Below are positions 15,901 through 29,900 of a DNA stretch of 64,000 bases, piece by piece (the first letter of the stretch is position 1; each line of letters begins with the position of its first letter). This stretch comes from Euprymna scolopes (Eukaryota; Mollusca; Cephalopoda; Sepiida; Sepiolidae): NCBI GenBank assembly GCA_024364805.1, contig CM044498.1, positions 10,056,454 to 10,120,453 on the forward strand, in the 5' to 3' direction. The notes under the pieces were generated by a model that worked only from the letters and a program-made list of their open reading frames with translations, was not told the origin of the DNA and made no database searches. Both the position numbers and the translations under genes were made by a program.

Positions 15901-17864
15901 AATAAAAATTATCGATCTTCATCTAAATATTCTGAGGCATAAGATAATATATGAAATGTTCGGATCAAAGCAAGCGATGCCTATGACACTTAAAGGATTT
16001 TTACATTACTAATAATTAAATTTGCTTCACATTGTGGGAAATTTTTCTTCAAGTGGTTATAAGAGAAATGAAAACTGTCTATAAATAAGCTATTCTTGTG
16101 CTATGTTGGTTTTATATACTAAAAACTTACTTTATCACTACATTAGAATACAGCAGTACAAAATAGTTTTGTGAATCTTATTTTTCACTCAATCACTCTT
16201 TCTCTATTTTCTCCCCTCTCCACAGAATCTCTTTCTCTTCCTATATATCTCTCTATCCTCTCTTTTTCTCTCTTGCTCAATTTCTTTCTTACTCCTGTTC
16301 TTCTCCCAATCTTTTTCTTTCTCACCTGTCCCCTTCTATCTCTCTCCTGTTAGCCCTCAATCTCTCTCTTTCTTTACTTGTCCCTTCAAACTCTCTCTCT
16401 CCTGTTCTGCCTCAAATTCTCTCTCCTGTGCTTCCTCAAACTCTCTCTCTTGTTCCCTTCCACCTCCCTCTCATCTCCTCTCAATCTCTTTTTCTCTCTC
16501 TCTTGTTTCTCTTTCTGTCTCTCTCTATTTTTCCTCTCTTATCCTCAATCTCTTTTGTAATTTTCATTCTCCTTCTCCCATCCTCCCTGAATCACTCTCT
16601 TTCCCATTCCCTCACATTCTCTCTCTCTCTCTTGCTTGCTCATTATTATTTAAAAAATGAGCCAATCAATGGAAAATAATCCATCCAAAATAAATATTTT
16701 TTCATTATAATAATAATATCACATTTTGTGATTATATATAGGTAATAGGTAAACGTTCAAGATTGTGGTCAGAGCAGAATGAAAGAAAAAAATCTGTATA
16801 AATGTCAAAAATGATTTTATCTTGTTGCTTTTATTAAATACTAGCATTTCAGCCCGGCATTGCCCGGGTGTTTGGAGGTGTATGCTGAGCAAAAAAACAA
16901 AACAAAAAAAAACAAAAACGGTCATTTTTTAAAACTTTGACCCCTATTATGACCCCTTAACATTTATTGTTTTGGTTCAAATCGAGTTATTAAGTTAGAT
17001 TCATGTCCAAGGAACCTATATCTAAAAGTTCAAGTGTTTAGACCCCAAATTGTGGGAGGTGTTTGGTAGAGTTCTCAAAGGTCAAATTGTTGAATTTTGA
17101 CCCCTTAACAGGCAAATTTCTGGCCGAAAACCGATCACATAGATTTTCCCAAATCTCAATACCCTGTATATCAAATTTCAACTATGTAGACTGAAAATTT
17201 ACAGAGTTATTGCGAAGGAAAATGTACACAGACAGACAGACAGACACACAGACACGTTTACTTTTATAGATATATAGATTAATATACTAGCAGAAGGTGC
17301 TTGGCTTTAACGAATCATAAAATATGTTTAAATATATTTTAATTCATGCAGATTTTGTATCTATTATTACAGAGCCAATTCTTTATTGAATATTATATAT
17401 ATATATATCTCTATATAAATAAAATGAACTCATTTTTTCCCCGTGTGATTTTGACCTTAATAGGATTAAAAATCAAGATATTTCATGCAAATATAATATG
17501 CACAAACGGCAGAACAATATCTGAGGTGTGTTATAGGCTTATTATTTCTCAAATTCCTTGATAATCTTAGATTTCTATACTTTTTCTGCTGAGAAGTCAC
17601 GGCCAAAATCAGTTAAGATCAATGGAAGTGGTAAAATATTTTCTCTCTAATAAATTCCTCCTCCCCCTGCCACCACTTAACACCGTTTGGGGATCGTTCA
17701 CAAGGAACAGTTGAGAAGAGAACACCGGTTTGGCTTCATAGTTCTTTCATGTGAAGTTATTTAAAATCACTAAACTAAGCTGCAGTGCTCTGTGGCGTAG
17801 TGGTTAGCGTGCTGGACAATTCACATTATATTTTCACGTACGTTCACGCCGACCTACCGTAGTC

Positions 17865-17915
<51 letters not shown>

Positions 17916-20900
17916 CACACTTTATTTTCCTACTTTTACTCATGACTCCGGGTTTGATCCTTCCTACTTACCTACCATAACATTTTTTAACCCCCCCCCC
18001 TCCGTCCCAGAAACAAACACTCGGGCAACGCCGGGTACCCCCGCTAGTATATATATATATAGTACTGATTAAAAAAAGTTAAAAAAATAAAAAGTACTTG
18101 GGTGCGATCAGCTAGAATCAAAACCAAAATATTTAGCATTTCAACCGCGTTCTCTCATTTAGCACTCCAGTTGCATTCCCTATCATTTGCGCTAACCTGA
18201 CAGATAAAAAAGAAGATTTAAAATTAAACCACTTCTAGCTATGGTTGAATTAGCGCATGCGTAAAACTACATAGGAATATGCCAGCAAGCTGAAATAAAC
18301 ATTTTGCATTTCAACTTGCTGGCATATTTTTATCCTTACAAACAAAGATTTTAGTCGTTATAAACCATCCTTGGTGTATGATTACTATTTCCTGTTAATT
18401 TTAGTGTTATGTAACCAGTACTTTAAGAGTTTATTGTTTAAATATTTACACATAGATACACACATATTCATGCATCTACTGTTTCATTTATATAGATGAG
18501 GAACTATTCACTCTTATGCATGTAACTTGAGAAAAACATGCTTGAAATGTGTTAAAATTCTGGTGAATAAACGAAATTAAAACAATATGGCGACTGAATT
18601 TGATCTGACATTGTGTGATTTGCTTACTCACATAAAATGTTGACACATCTTATGTGTAAACATTTTAAACTTGTTTTTCTCAAGTTTACATACATAATAC
18701 TAACTGGATTTTAACTCGTATTGAGTTCTTATTTATTAATATTTACCAAAAACAATAACATAAAAATATTTTTCATGTTAATACCATATTTGTTTATTGC
18801 ATTCTGCTTTGACCACAATTTTTAATGCTTACCTACTAATAATACTATGTTCAGATTTAAGTTTTGAAAACTAATACTAGAGTATTTTGTATGGATATAT
18901 ATATTTTTTTCAGTTATCAACAAGTAATAATGCCATGAAAACGCAACATTACAACATTGAGTGTTTTTATCCAAGTTACATCTATAGTAGACTTCGTTCT
19001 TCACATTTTGAGAAGTTACTGTCAAGGTAAGTTTGTTGCATTTTTATTTGTTTTATTACATACACTGATAGAAAATAGAATTACTATACCTTGAAGACAA
19101 AAAAAAATATTTGAGTTTTGACTCCTTACTGCTTATATGGCTAAAAAAAGACAGTTCTTGTCCAGAACTCCTCCTACATTAAAAGAAAAAAATCTGTATG
19201 ATGGATGTACCCGTGACAAAATGAAAATATGGTATTCCAAAAATTACACAAATCTATCAAGTATTATTGCTATGCAGGAAATCATTTTTAATTGATTAAT
19301 GAGAATTTGTAGTCAGTACAAATCTCGCAAGTTTGAATTATTGTTGAGTTATCTGCTTTTGTTACTTAAGATTGTTTTCAAAATGGCAGGCAAGCAAGTC
19401 ACTCCTTGAGTACTCATAAAATTTGATTTTCTTATTTAAAAATTAAACTACTGAATCAATTTATGTAATTTTTGGAGTATGATGTTTTCATTTCATGATG
19501 AGTATGTATATCATAAAATTTTCTTTCTTTTTTTTTAATTTTAAGATGGAGTAATTTTGGATAAGAACCAAAAAGTATAACTCCTAAAACTTGTTGAGTG
19601 GTTCCTCATTTCTGCTTGTAAGACAATAACCATTTTGACTTAGGATACAGCATAATGCTTGTGGATGGATTAAATTCATGTTGAAGAATCAATATCTGAT
19701 GATGTTATGGTTAGAAAAGAAAAGGAATGAACAATACTAAGTTATTTTTGTAGTAATTAATATGTGATAAAAATTAGGAAATTCATACGCTACTCATAAA
19801 TTTGAGTAATATAGAAACCATGTCCAAATGTATGCAATAACAAATTGCATGAACTATTAATCCACTTGTAATAGAAAAAAAGTTAAAGAAGCTCTGATTT
19901 TGTGAAACCTGCTGATAATCTAACCCCCCATCCATATTAAAAAAACAAAAATAAAGAGAAATCTGTATCTGTGACGGAAAGAAAATATTGTGCACAAAAA
20001 TCACATAAATTGATCAAGTAGTTTTATTTTAAATAAAAAAAATCAAATTTTATGATAAAACTACAAGTAACGGTTTTCACAATGTCATCCTGACAATAGG
20101 CAGAATGAACTAGAGAGATAACTCCAAATAATTAAAATTTGTTAGATTTTAGAAAACCATTCTTAGTATGAGGAAGGAGGCATATTTTCTATCCATAACT
20201 ATTAGGTTATGTATATCGTATAATTTTTCTTTATTGTTTTTTTTTATAGAGGAGGAATTCTTATGCACAAACACACACACACACATATAATAAATTGAAG
20301 GAAGAAATCTAAACTAACTTTTGTTAATTATGTCAAAATCCTTCTCAATAACATTTCTCAAAGAATTAGTTTTGTAAAGTGAAATTTTACTTTCAAATGA
20401 AATCATTTACATTCATCTTGTCCAACATCTGACAACATGTAAAACGAATGTGAAACCAATAATGATGATGGTGGTGGTAGTGGTGGTATTTCATTATCCA
20501 TTTCAATTTGAAATTTTGAACACAATGCAGAAATAAATTTGGGAAAAGTATTATATTTTGAAAAAAAAAAATGAAAACACATCACAGTTACTAAATAAAA
20601 AAATTGTGCCTTTTATTTAAAAAACAGTAAAACTTGTTAAAAAGAACTAAAATTTCTTTGGATTCATAAAAAGTGAAATAATCAACAAATGAAGCATCTC
20701 TGGTTATTAAATTTAGTTTCAATGATAAAACATGAATACTCAGGAATTGATTATATAATGTTATAAATTGAATTAAAAAAAAATTCTTAATGTTGCAATA
20801 TATTAAGTTATAAATTTATTATATTTTTTACTAGAATATCTTGTCCTTTTCTTTTCCAGTTTTAACAACTACTCCTTTACCTTTCCATGTTTAAGCTTAA

Positions 20901-23900
20901 CCATATTACTTTTCATGCTTGCATTTTTCTATTGTAATCCATGATTTTACCAGGCTTCCAATAAATACACTTGTTCTATGTTTAATTTCAGTCTTATTTT
21001 TTTTGTCCTAAATGTTCTAAATGACTAGAACTGCCACTTAACCGTAACCATATATTCAAACACTACCATGTTTGAATGATATATATATATATATATAAAA
21101 CTTGTAATATGTACATATTTGTGACAGAACAAAAATGTCATATTCCAAAAACATGTAAATTAAGTAGTTTTATTTTTAATTAAGAAAATTAAATTTTATG
21201 AGTAAGTAAAAAGGACTGTCTCACGTCGCCATCTTCAAGAAACAAGACCAGATAACTCCACAATAATTCAAACTTGTGAGATCAGCCTTTTAATGCCTAC
21301 AATTTCCCATTAATCGCTTAAAATCATCTAAAAAAGGATTTTCTTTATAAAAATAAAACTACTTGATCAATGAATATGATTTTTGGAATATGAACTTTTT
21401 GTTCTATCATAAAGATTTTTCTGCATTTTTGCTTTCTAATATAGTGGGAATTCTGAACAACCATTAGGATGTCTACAGTGAAGTGATGCAATTTTGATTT
21501 ATCTAGTCAGATAAATTAGAGATATCTTCACTGAGGCTGGAGGTGGGGTGAAAGTGCAGAAAGTTTATTGGAATGCATTTCATGGAAGTATTTGTAAAAT
21601 AAGCACAGGGATGCAACACTGCGGTGATATGACAAAGACTGGAACTTTGCAGACATTGTGGGACCTATTGTTCTTTGTAATTTTTTGGAGATTATATATT
21701 AACATTGATGATAGCAAAACTTATATTTTGTCACCAATAATAGAAAAATAATATTAATTTAGATCATGACAATTTCAATAATTAGACATTACTGTCTTCA
21801 TCAAAATATGTATTATTTTTTAAAAAATACTTTTAGCTAAAATTTACTATTTTAAATAATACTTGGGGAAAATTATAATTTATAAAATTTTAATACATTG
21901 CTAAATATTTCGTTCTGTTACCATATATTTGTTTATTTCAATGAAAAATGATTACTTTTCAAGTGTGTGAATATTTGATGTTATCCTTCAAATGTAAAAA
22001 CAAATAAAATAAAAATTTTATTATGTTTATTTTACTTTAATTTTGTATAACTTAATCTTTCTCCTAAAGATTGTAATGAAATCTATCTTTGTAGAATTGG
22101 GGACGAAGCAATGGAATTACTGATAAGCAAACGGTCATTGTTTATCCCATTCCCTCACATGTCATACCTTCAGTTGACTGGTAAGAACTATTCGTTTTCT
22201 CCTGTTCTTTTCAGTTTTGAATATATCAGAATTAAAATCAACCTATTTGGTAAATGTTACCTAGGTGTGGAAGCTAGTTTTTACAATCCTCAAAAATTCT
22301 CCAGTTTGTATAAGTGTGTTTTCGTTCAGAAACTTGAGCATGGTAAATAAAATGATGCTGAAAGATAAATGTTTCTTATGTTTTTTGACAGTGCAAAATG
22401 AAGAATTGGCCTGAGTGTTTGATGCAAAATCTTGTGTAAAATAACAGTTTACGTTAAAGCACTTGACATGCAGTAGCAATATTTTTTTTAAAGAAAATAA
22501 AAGTAATCAAACTTTTGTTTTTGACTTGATAAGAGATGTTTTAAAGCAGACACTGTTATTTGTTATTTGATAAACAGGAAAGACTCTTATTTTATTGTAT
22601 TTGTTTTTTCTCATCAGTGGCAGAAAACTGTCCAATACTTTCAAATATGTGCCTTCTGACAATTACCTAATTTTGCCAATGTCAAGAAAACCTGACATCT
22701 TTCTTTTTAAATTCTTTGTCATGTCTTCGGTTTATAAAAGTGATAGATCAACAATTAATGTGGGGTGGTAAAATGCCTGGTTACTGCTCGTTAACAAATA
22801 ACAATAGTTAAAAATTGGTACAAACTTCTGATTTTATGCAGCATGCAGAATCCAATCATCGTCAAAAGAAGGAAAGAAAGGAAAAAACAAACCAAAACAA
22901 TGGCTGCTGCGTCTAATTATATGTTGGTGGGTCTTTTTAAGTAACAAAATTTCTCACTACCTCATATGCAAATGAGATACTGTCAATTTGAATTAAAAGC
23001 CTGTTTTTCAGAAATAGATGAGAATTTGGAGTTTTAGGCTTGGACAGCAGTGATATACTAGCACAAAAGTGATTGGCCATATAATATTCATTTCAACAGC
23101 TAACACAATGAATCTTTTGAATATGATTCAAAGCACATTAGAGATCAAGGTAGATTTTTCCTTTGATAATAAATCAATAAAAACTCAAATTTGAACCATC
23201 CAAAAAGCGATAGAAACAGAATTTAATAATAGCGTCAAATTTTTTAAGCATTTCATTCATTAAAGTTTTTAACTTGGATTTCTTTTATATGAAAGACAAC
23301 TCTATATTAACGACTGGCGATTTTTCTTTAAAATAGGACTAAATGAATAGAGATATACAATACCATACACACCAAATTTGAAAACTACCAAAATTTTTGT
23401 ATAAGTGTTTAAGAAAGCTGATAACAATGAAGGATACCGGAATGGGGAAGTTATGTGATATATGAATAAAAACAGACAACCAAGGGCAGCATTTAAATTA
23501 CAAATCTATTTTTCTATTTTTCAAAAGATCTTTTGCATATAAATCAGTAAATCTGGACTTATGGTTAAATGTAACTAAGGTAGTATAATGGTATAATGTT
23601 TTGGTAATTTCCAGAGTAAACCTCTCTTTTTCAAAAAGAAAACAAACCAAAAATATGCCATAAAAATGAAACAGCAAATACAAAATCAAGATATCTGTCA
23701 TGCAGATGAATAACAAGAGAGCAATGAATTTGTTTTAATTTTTTTTTATATTAAGAGTTTTTTTGTTAAGTTAATTATTAATTTGTTGTTTTATTATTCC
23801 TATTTTTTTTTTTTTATATTGTTTTGATATTTAATCATATGTGTAAATATATTCAGGATGGAACATAGAGATGTGATCAAAAGGAAATATATTTTATTAA

Positions 23901-26900
23901 AAAAACTTTTAAAATGAATGAGAAATTGAGGAACTTTACTATATTTACCCGGTTGTGCATGGGAAACTTAACTAGTTTGTGATACAGATTAAAAGTATTG
24001 TGAAAATGATTTAAAATATTTATTGGATATATTTATATTTCTTTTATTGAAGGTGTTCCTTTATGTGACTTGATAAAAGCCGGACAACAGATCTATTCCA
24101 AGCCCCAGACAAAGCATCAGGTTTTATTCAGAAAAAGAAAGTTTCCATTTAATGATGAGGAGATATCAGTTCCAACAAAATTTCTGAAAAATTCATTCTC
24201 TCAGAGGGAATCTGTTCAACATCTTTCTTCAAAGACTGAAAAAAGATATTTTCAAAGACCAATTATATCTTCAGGCTCATCTCTGTCATCATTTTCAAAT
24301 ACAAATTTAATAACACCAAGGGTTACCAAAGTCATTGAAACTGTTTCTGCTGATTTCTCCGCAATTCAATGTGATTATTCAAACTCTCTCACATCTGTAT
24401 CCGATACATCTTTAGAAAAAACCCTACAGATTAACAAATCAAATTTATGTAAAAATTCTCTTGGAAAAACAAGTGATAAACCAAACTCAAATGTTCCATT
24501 ACAGAAATATAAGAAATGTCTTTCAGAAATGATTCCTGGTTCATGTCACAGAGTTCTTTCTTCAAACAATATGTCCAAAAATAGAAGCCAGGAAATGAGA
24601 ATCTTGTCAAAACAAACATCTTCAAGGAAAAGGCACTGGAATGATAACCAATTCAAATGCAATAAAAACGAAAATGAATTCACAATTAATATAAATAAAG
24701 ATGATGATGCAAAGCTTTTAAAGTTGGATATTTTACAAAAAAATCTTAAGAAAAAGAAAACTCGAAGAGGCAAAAGGAAACGTAAAAATGTTGTGTTTTC
24801 TTGTTCCTTAATGAAACAGATGTTCAACCCTTACAAGTAAGTTATTCTGCTTTTTTTTTTTAAACAGTGCAAATGTGATTCTATGGAATGTGTCCCATTC
24901 CTACAAGCAAGATCATCAGGAGAGATCTAGGAATAACAAAAGATACTAAAAAAAGACAAGTCTGTTGAATTTTGCTGATAAGCAAGGCTATTACAGCTGT
25001 TGACAGCCTAGATGATCTAGATAGAGAATGTGGGAAGATGGGGAAAAAGTTGAAATCTTTCGGTCAGAGTAAGGGGAGTAGAGATAGCAGATACAGAATA
25101 GTAGAAAATGGAATAGAAAGTAAAAAAGAGGGTTAAGTAGGAACTTAGAAAACAAAGTGAGAAAAGATAAATGAGCGAGTTCAATTGAGAAGGATTGCAA
25201 CAACATCGTTTGACTTAGAAAGACAACAGAGTGAGTCAGCTGAGATTTGTAAGATGAGAGATGGGAGAGTTAGATCACATGTATGCACACTAGTGGCAAG
25301 ACATTAATTATGCACGCACGCATGTTGAACAAGCCTACAAGTATACAATGCCTGTATCTGTACTGCTGTCTGTATTATATATGTAAACTTTAGCTGTGGA
25401 CTATGGCTTTGTGCTCCATCAACTAACAACACTAGAATCTCAACTTGGCTCATAAGAAGATGAAAAACACATATTCACAACCACGGTACATGTGTGGAGT
25501 AAGGTGGTCAGTCAAAGATGTGGTATACAAATCAGGGATGTAAATGTTATCAGCATAAATTTGTTGCTTTTTTAATCTTTTTATCTGTCTTATTTTACTC
25601 CCTTCCCATCATTTTACACAAATTGTAAACACTTATCAATATTATATGATAGTTTTATGCTTTCTTTGAAGCTGAAAATTTGAAAATTTTACAATAAGAA
25701 TAGGTGAGTTATATGTTGCTAAGGTTTTGATTTCAAATGATTTTTTTCTTACAAATGTAAATAGTTTAGAATAGGAGGTAGGATTTAACTGTTTCATCAT
25801 CTTTCTTGTTCCCTTCACATTCATTTGTAAAATTACCTTGCTCTTAAAATTTACAAATTTGACTCTAAACAATAAAATAATCTACAAAATCGATCTGTAA
25901 ATTAGAGTATGAAGAAGTTTTCTGATATGTAAATTGCTTGCTTTTCCCTCAAAACTTGCATAGCAATGTCTACTTTTTGCAGTAATTTACTGTAGTTTTA
26001 AGTCTCAAAGATGAAAGTTGTTAATTTGTAACCCTAGATTGAAAAATAGATATTGATTTCTTGGTTATAGTCAGCTTACATACTTCCTAACTTCCGGTAT
26101 GTCTGCTACCGAAAGCAGTGACAAAGCAAATCTGTTCCTTCACTTTTATTGTTCTTCAGTATTTCTATTGTGAAATGATTTAGTGAAATAAAATATAAGA
26201 AAAGGACATTATTGAAAAATAGACAATAAAAATTAAGAAAATTATATAGATAAAAATAATACAATTAATCCTTATTTGCACTTTTGATAACAAAATTGAA
26301 TAAATAAAAGTTTTTATTTTATTTGAAATTTTATAAGAAATATGTTTATGAAAGTATAACAATTTTTTTTAATTAAAATAAAGTTTTTTATTTGAATTTG
26401 TGTAACAAATATATGTTTATGAAATTATAAAAAAAAATTATTGAAATTAAAATAGCAAATGAAATTATTTAAATCAAAATAACAAAATTTCAAACATTAT
26501 TAAAAAAAAAAACGTGTCCAATATATAATATTCCCAAGAATGTTTTAAAAGATTTAAAAAAAATGTTTTCAATAATTCTTTAAAAAGAGCACAAAAAGGT
26601 GTTTTCAATAATTCTTAAAAAAAAAACACCTAATTTCAATGATTTTTAATTAAAAAAAAGACCAAAAATCTGTTCAATGATTATTAAATAAGAAAAAATG
26701 ATTGGAGAAACGTAATAAAAATACATTCACAGGGGAGATTATAAGCATGAAAGAAAAGTGAAGGAATTGATTTGTCTTGTAACTGCTTCCTGTAGTGCTA
26801 CGCCGGAAGTTAGGAAGTATGTTAGCTGACTATATAACCGATTTCATTTTTTTTTTTTTTTTTTTTGACCATCACTATAAACATTCATCAATAAACATAT

Positions 26901-29900
26901 TTGTGAGTTTTTATTTTTATTATGAATGAGAAACTATCAACTGATGCTTGATATCTAACGAACAAGGAGAGTACTTGAATCTGGTGCTTCAGTTCTAGAT
27001 TCTCAGGAGCTTGCAGAGTATAGTGATAATGGAGGCGGTGGGGGGCACTTTGTGCTTCTTTCCGACTGCACAAGTCTAAAACTTGAGAAGAAAAAACCAG
27101 AACATTTTGACTTTGTTTTCTTGTTTCATATTTTTGCAAGTGCTTTTAATTTGATTCAGCCAATCATCATTAGACAATGATTAGTGTTGATGAAAAAATC
27201 CAAGACTTGTCTGATGATTTGATGATGATTCAAATGAAAAATATTTGTGTTTTTGAATTTTTGAGGATTGATAATTTATATTATTTGGATTACTGTGAAA
27301 ACAACACTCAAGATAAGAACAGTAGTTCAGATGATCGAAATAATTTGAAGGTACTTGTAACACTATCGAACAAGAAATCCATGGAACGTATCTACACCAA
27401 TTTGATTGGATTACAAAGTGGATCATTTTAAAAACTGTAAAAAAAACTTATTTAATAACATTTGTCTTAATATATTTTTTTTTCATTTTACTTCAAAGTT
27501 CTCAGAAATCAAGGGGCTCCTAACACTTGATCTCTATATGAGATACATAGATATTCAAATATTCCATTAAAGCTCTTTTGTACATCTGAAGCAATGAGTT
27601 AGTAAACAAGTTGAGAATAAAATTTTCCTCTCTCCGATTGACCATTTAAATATATTATAGTATGCCTTTCTGATGATCTTTTGATTTTACTGGATTCCAG
27701 AACAAGAATTCATCTTGTCTGGTGGAGTATCCAGCTTCTTACTATTACTTGAAGTTAATATCACTTGGAGAAGGTGCATCATTCCTCGTAAAAGCCAGTG
27801 TTAGTTAACCATACTGAGGATATCTTATTTGGGTAGCAAATACGAAATGTGATTTTGAATATTTAGTCAGGGTTTAATTTTAGGGAAAAGTATCATCATG
27901 CCAGGTTATCCTGACAAATCCTGTACAGAAATTTTAGACACTTGAGGATAGTGTCTGGTAAGTATTTAAGTTCTCTATATGTCTGTATGTATTTATAATT
28001 AAAAGCTGAAAAACAGCTATTGATGAAATAAGAGATGCTCAAAAATATATAAATAACTTGGTCATGAATTTTTTTTCTGTATTTTTTTTTTTTTTAATTA
28101 TTTTTCAGCTATTATGATGTGATTCCTCATTCATATATTTTATATGTTAAAGATTTGCACCAAAGGTTAGATAAATATCGTAAGTAATTTTTCTTAATTT
28201 TAATTTATTTTATTATCTTTTACATAATTGGTTCAGTATATTCTTCAAGACAATTTTTAGAGTGCTGAAATATGATCTAAAAAATAATCTTTACTTTGAA
28301 ATGCTTTTTAATAAATTATCATTTAATAAATAAAATTAATAAAATTTTTTGTTTTCTGACATTCCTAATGCTGGGCAGCATCAGATCACCTTGCTGCAAA
28401 CGCTGCCATTGTCTTATTTCGCTTACATGTAGGCAGATAGAGCCTGTAAAAACTATAAATCAGGCAATGGAATTTGGCCAATGAAATTAACTCTTTTTGT
28501 TTAATGTGTGGACAAAAGCACGTGCCAAGATCTGACACGTGCTGGAGAAATTACTTCTGGAGCAATAGCGAACGTGAAAAGGAGTTCCCTCACCGAAGGT
28601 AAATAAAGTAGTGGAAATGAATTGCGTCGAAATGTGTAATGTGTCGCAGACAGGAAAAAGCAAAAGTCAAAAACTTGCATTTCAAACTGAATTATCTGTT
28701 TGGACAAATTTATGGATAGTTGAACTTTCTGACTTCTGAATAAAGCTGTAAACACTATCAATAATTCCCCCCACTCTTTATCTGTGCCTAAACCTAAACG
28801 TAGATTCCATGAACAAAGCTTTTTTATTAGAACTGCACGCCTGTGGAATTGTCTTCCGTTTTCCTGCTTTCTGGCTGACTACAATATGGTTGTCTTCAAG
28901 TCTAACGTAAATAAGTTCTTGATGAGCCGTTCCATATAAGTTATCAAATTTAACAAATTTTCATTACTAATGATTATTATATTGTCCAATTTCTACTGTA
29001 CACTCTTTAACCCTTATCCTTGAGTGGCCTCTTGGCCTTGATAATGTGTTGATACCTATGAAAAAAAAAAAAAAAAGAAAAAGTCCAATGTGAACAAGTT
29101 CTAATTGAATCGTCCCCCTAAGTAATCCAAGTTACAAAATTCCCACTGTTTACTATGCTAAAATCACAATGACTAATGTATACCTATTAACCCTTATCCT
29201 TGAGTGGCCTCTGGGCCTTGATAAGTGGTGACACCCATGTAAAAAAAAAAAATAAATAAATAAAAAATAAAAAAAATAAAGATGTCACAAGGCTTTAAGT
29301 TTGGAGTTACTAACTTGCAGATGTCACAGAGAGAAATAGGAATATATTTTATTTCGAACGGAGATAAAATTATGAACTTGATGCAGCTCAATTTGAAAGT
29401 ATACAACTCCCTGAGAGGGCACCCTGCGACAGGAGATCATCATGTTTTTACAAGCTGTGGATTCGACTTAACCAAATAGGGCACAATGCCCCAAGCTTTA
29501 CGAGTTGTAGGCTCAATAAGTAATCTTCCTGACTGAGGAAATTATTTGACTGTAAACTTTCAATTCTCTGAGGATTTTTTTCCCTGTCATGCTACTCTGC
29601 AATTGAGAACATTAAGAAACTTTCAGTTTTCATCTTTACTTTCCTTTTCAGTTCCATTGAGTTGGTGATTTTATAAAAATAAAAACAAACCAAACAAAAT
29701 TATGAAATTAAATTCTCCGGATTTGTGTCCGCCTTTCCATTTTTGTTGAACATTTATGCTTTTTACTCACCTGCTAATCTCACTTCCTTCTTTATTTGAG
29801 AAATACAAGAATATTAGCCCATACTCTGTTTGGTACCATATGAAAATTTTCCCCCATAACTTTTTGTTTGGTGGGATAGAGTTGGCTGGCACATTTCCAA

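Noticed and set aside
16171-16679. Ser/Leu-rich open frames
   Set aside because: They are translations of the CT-rich low-complexity tract.
17787-17980. A functional tRNA gene
   Set aside because: The A and B boxes are 150 bases apart with a T48 run between them, and no cloverleaf can be drawn.
27177-27431. 84-residue open frame with an acidic, Asp-rich N-terminus
   Set aside because: No similarity recognised, AT-rich intron context, no splice sites of matching phase, and an overlapping open frame on the other strand.
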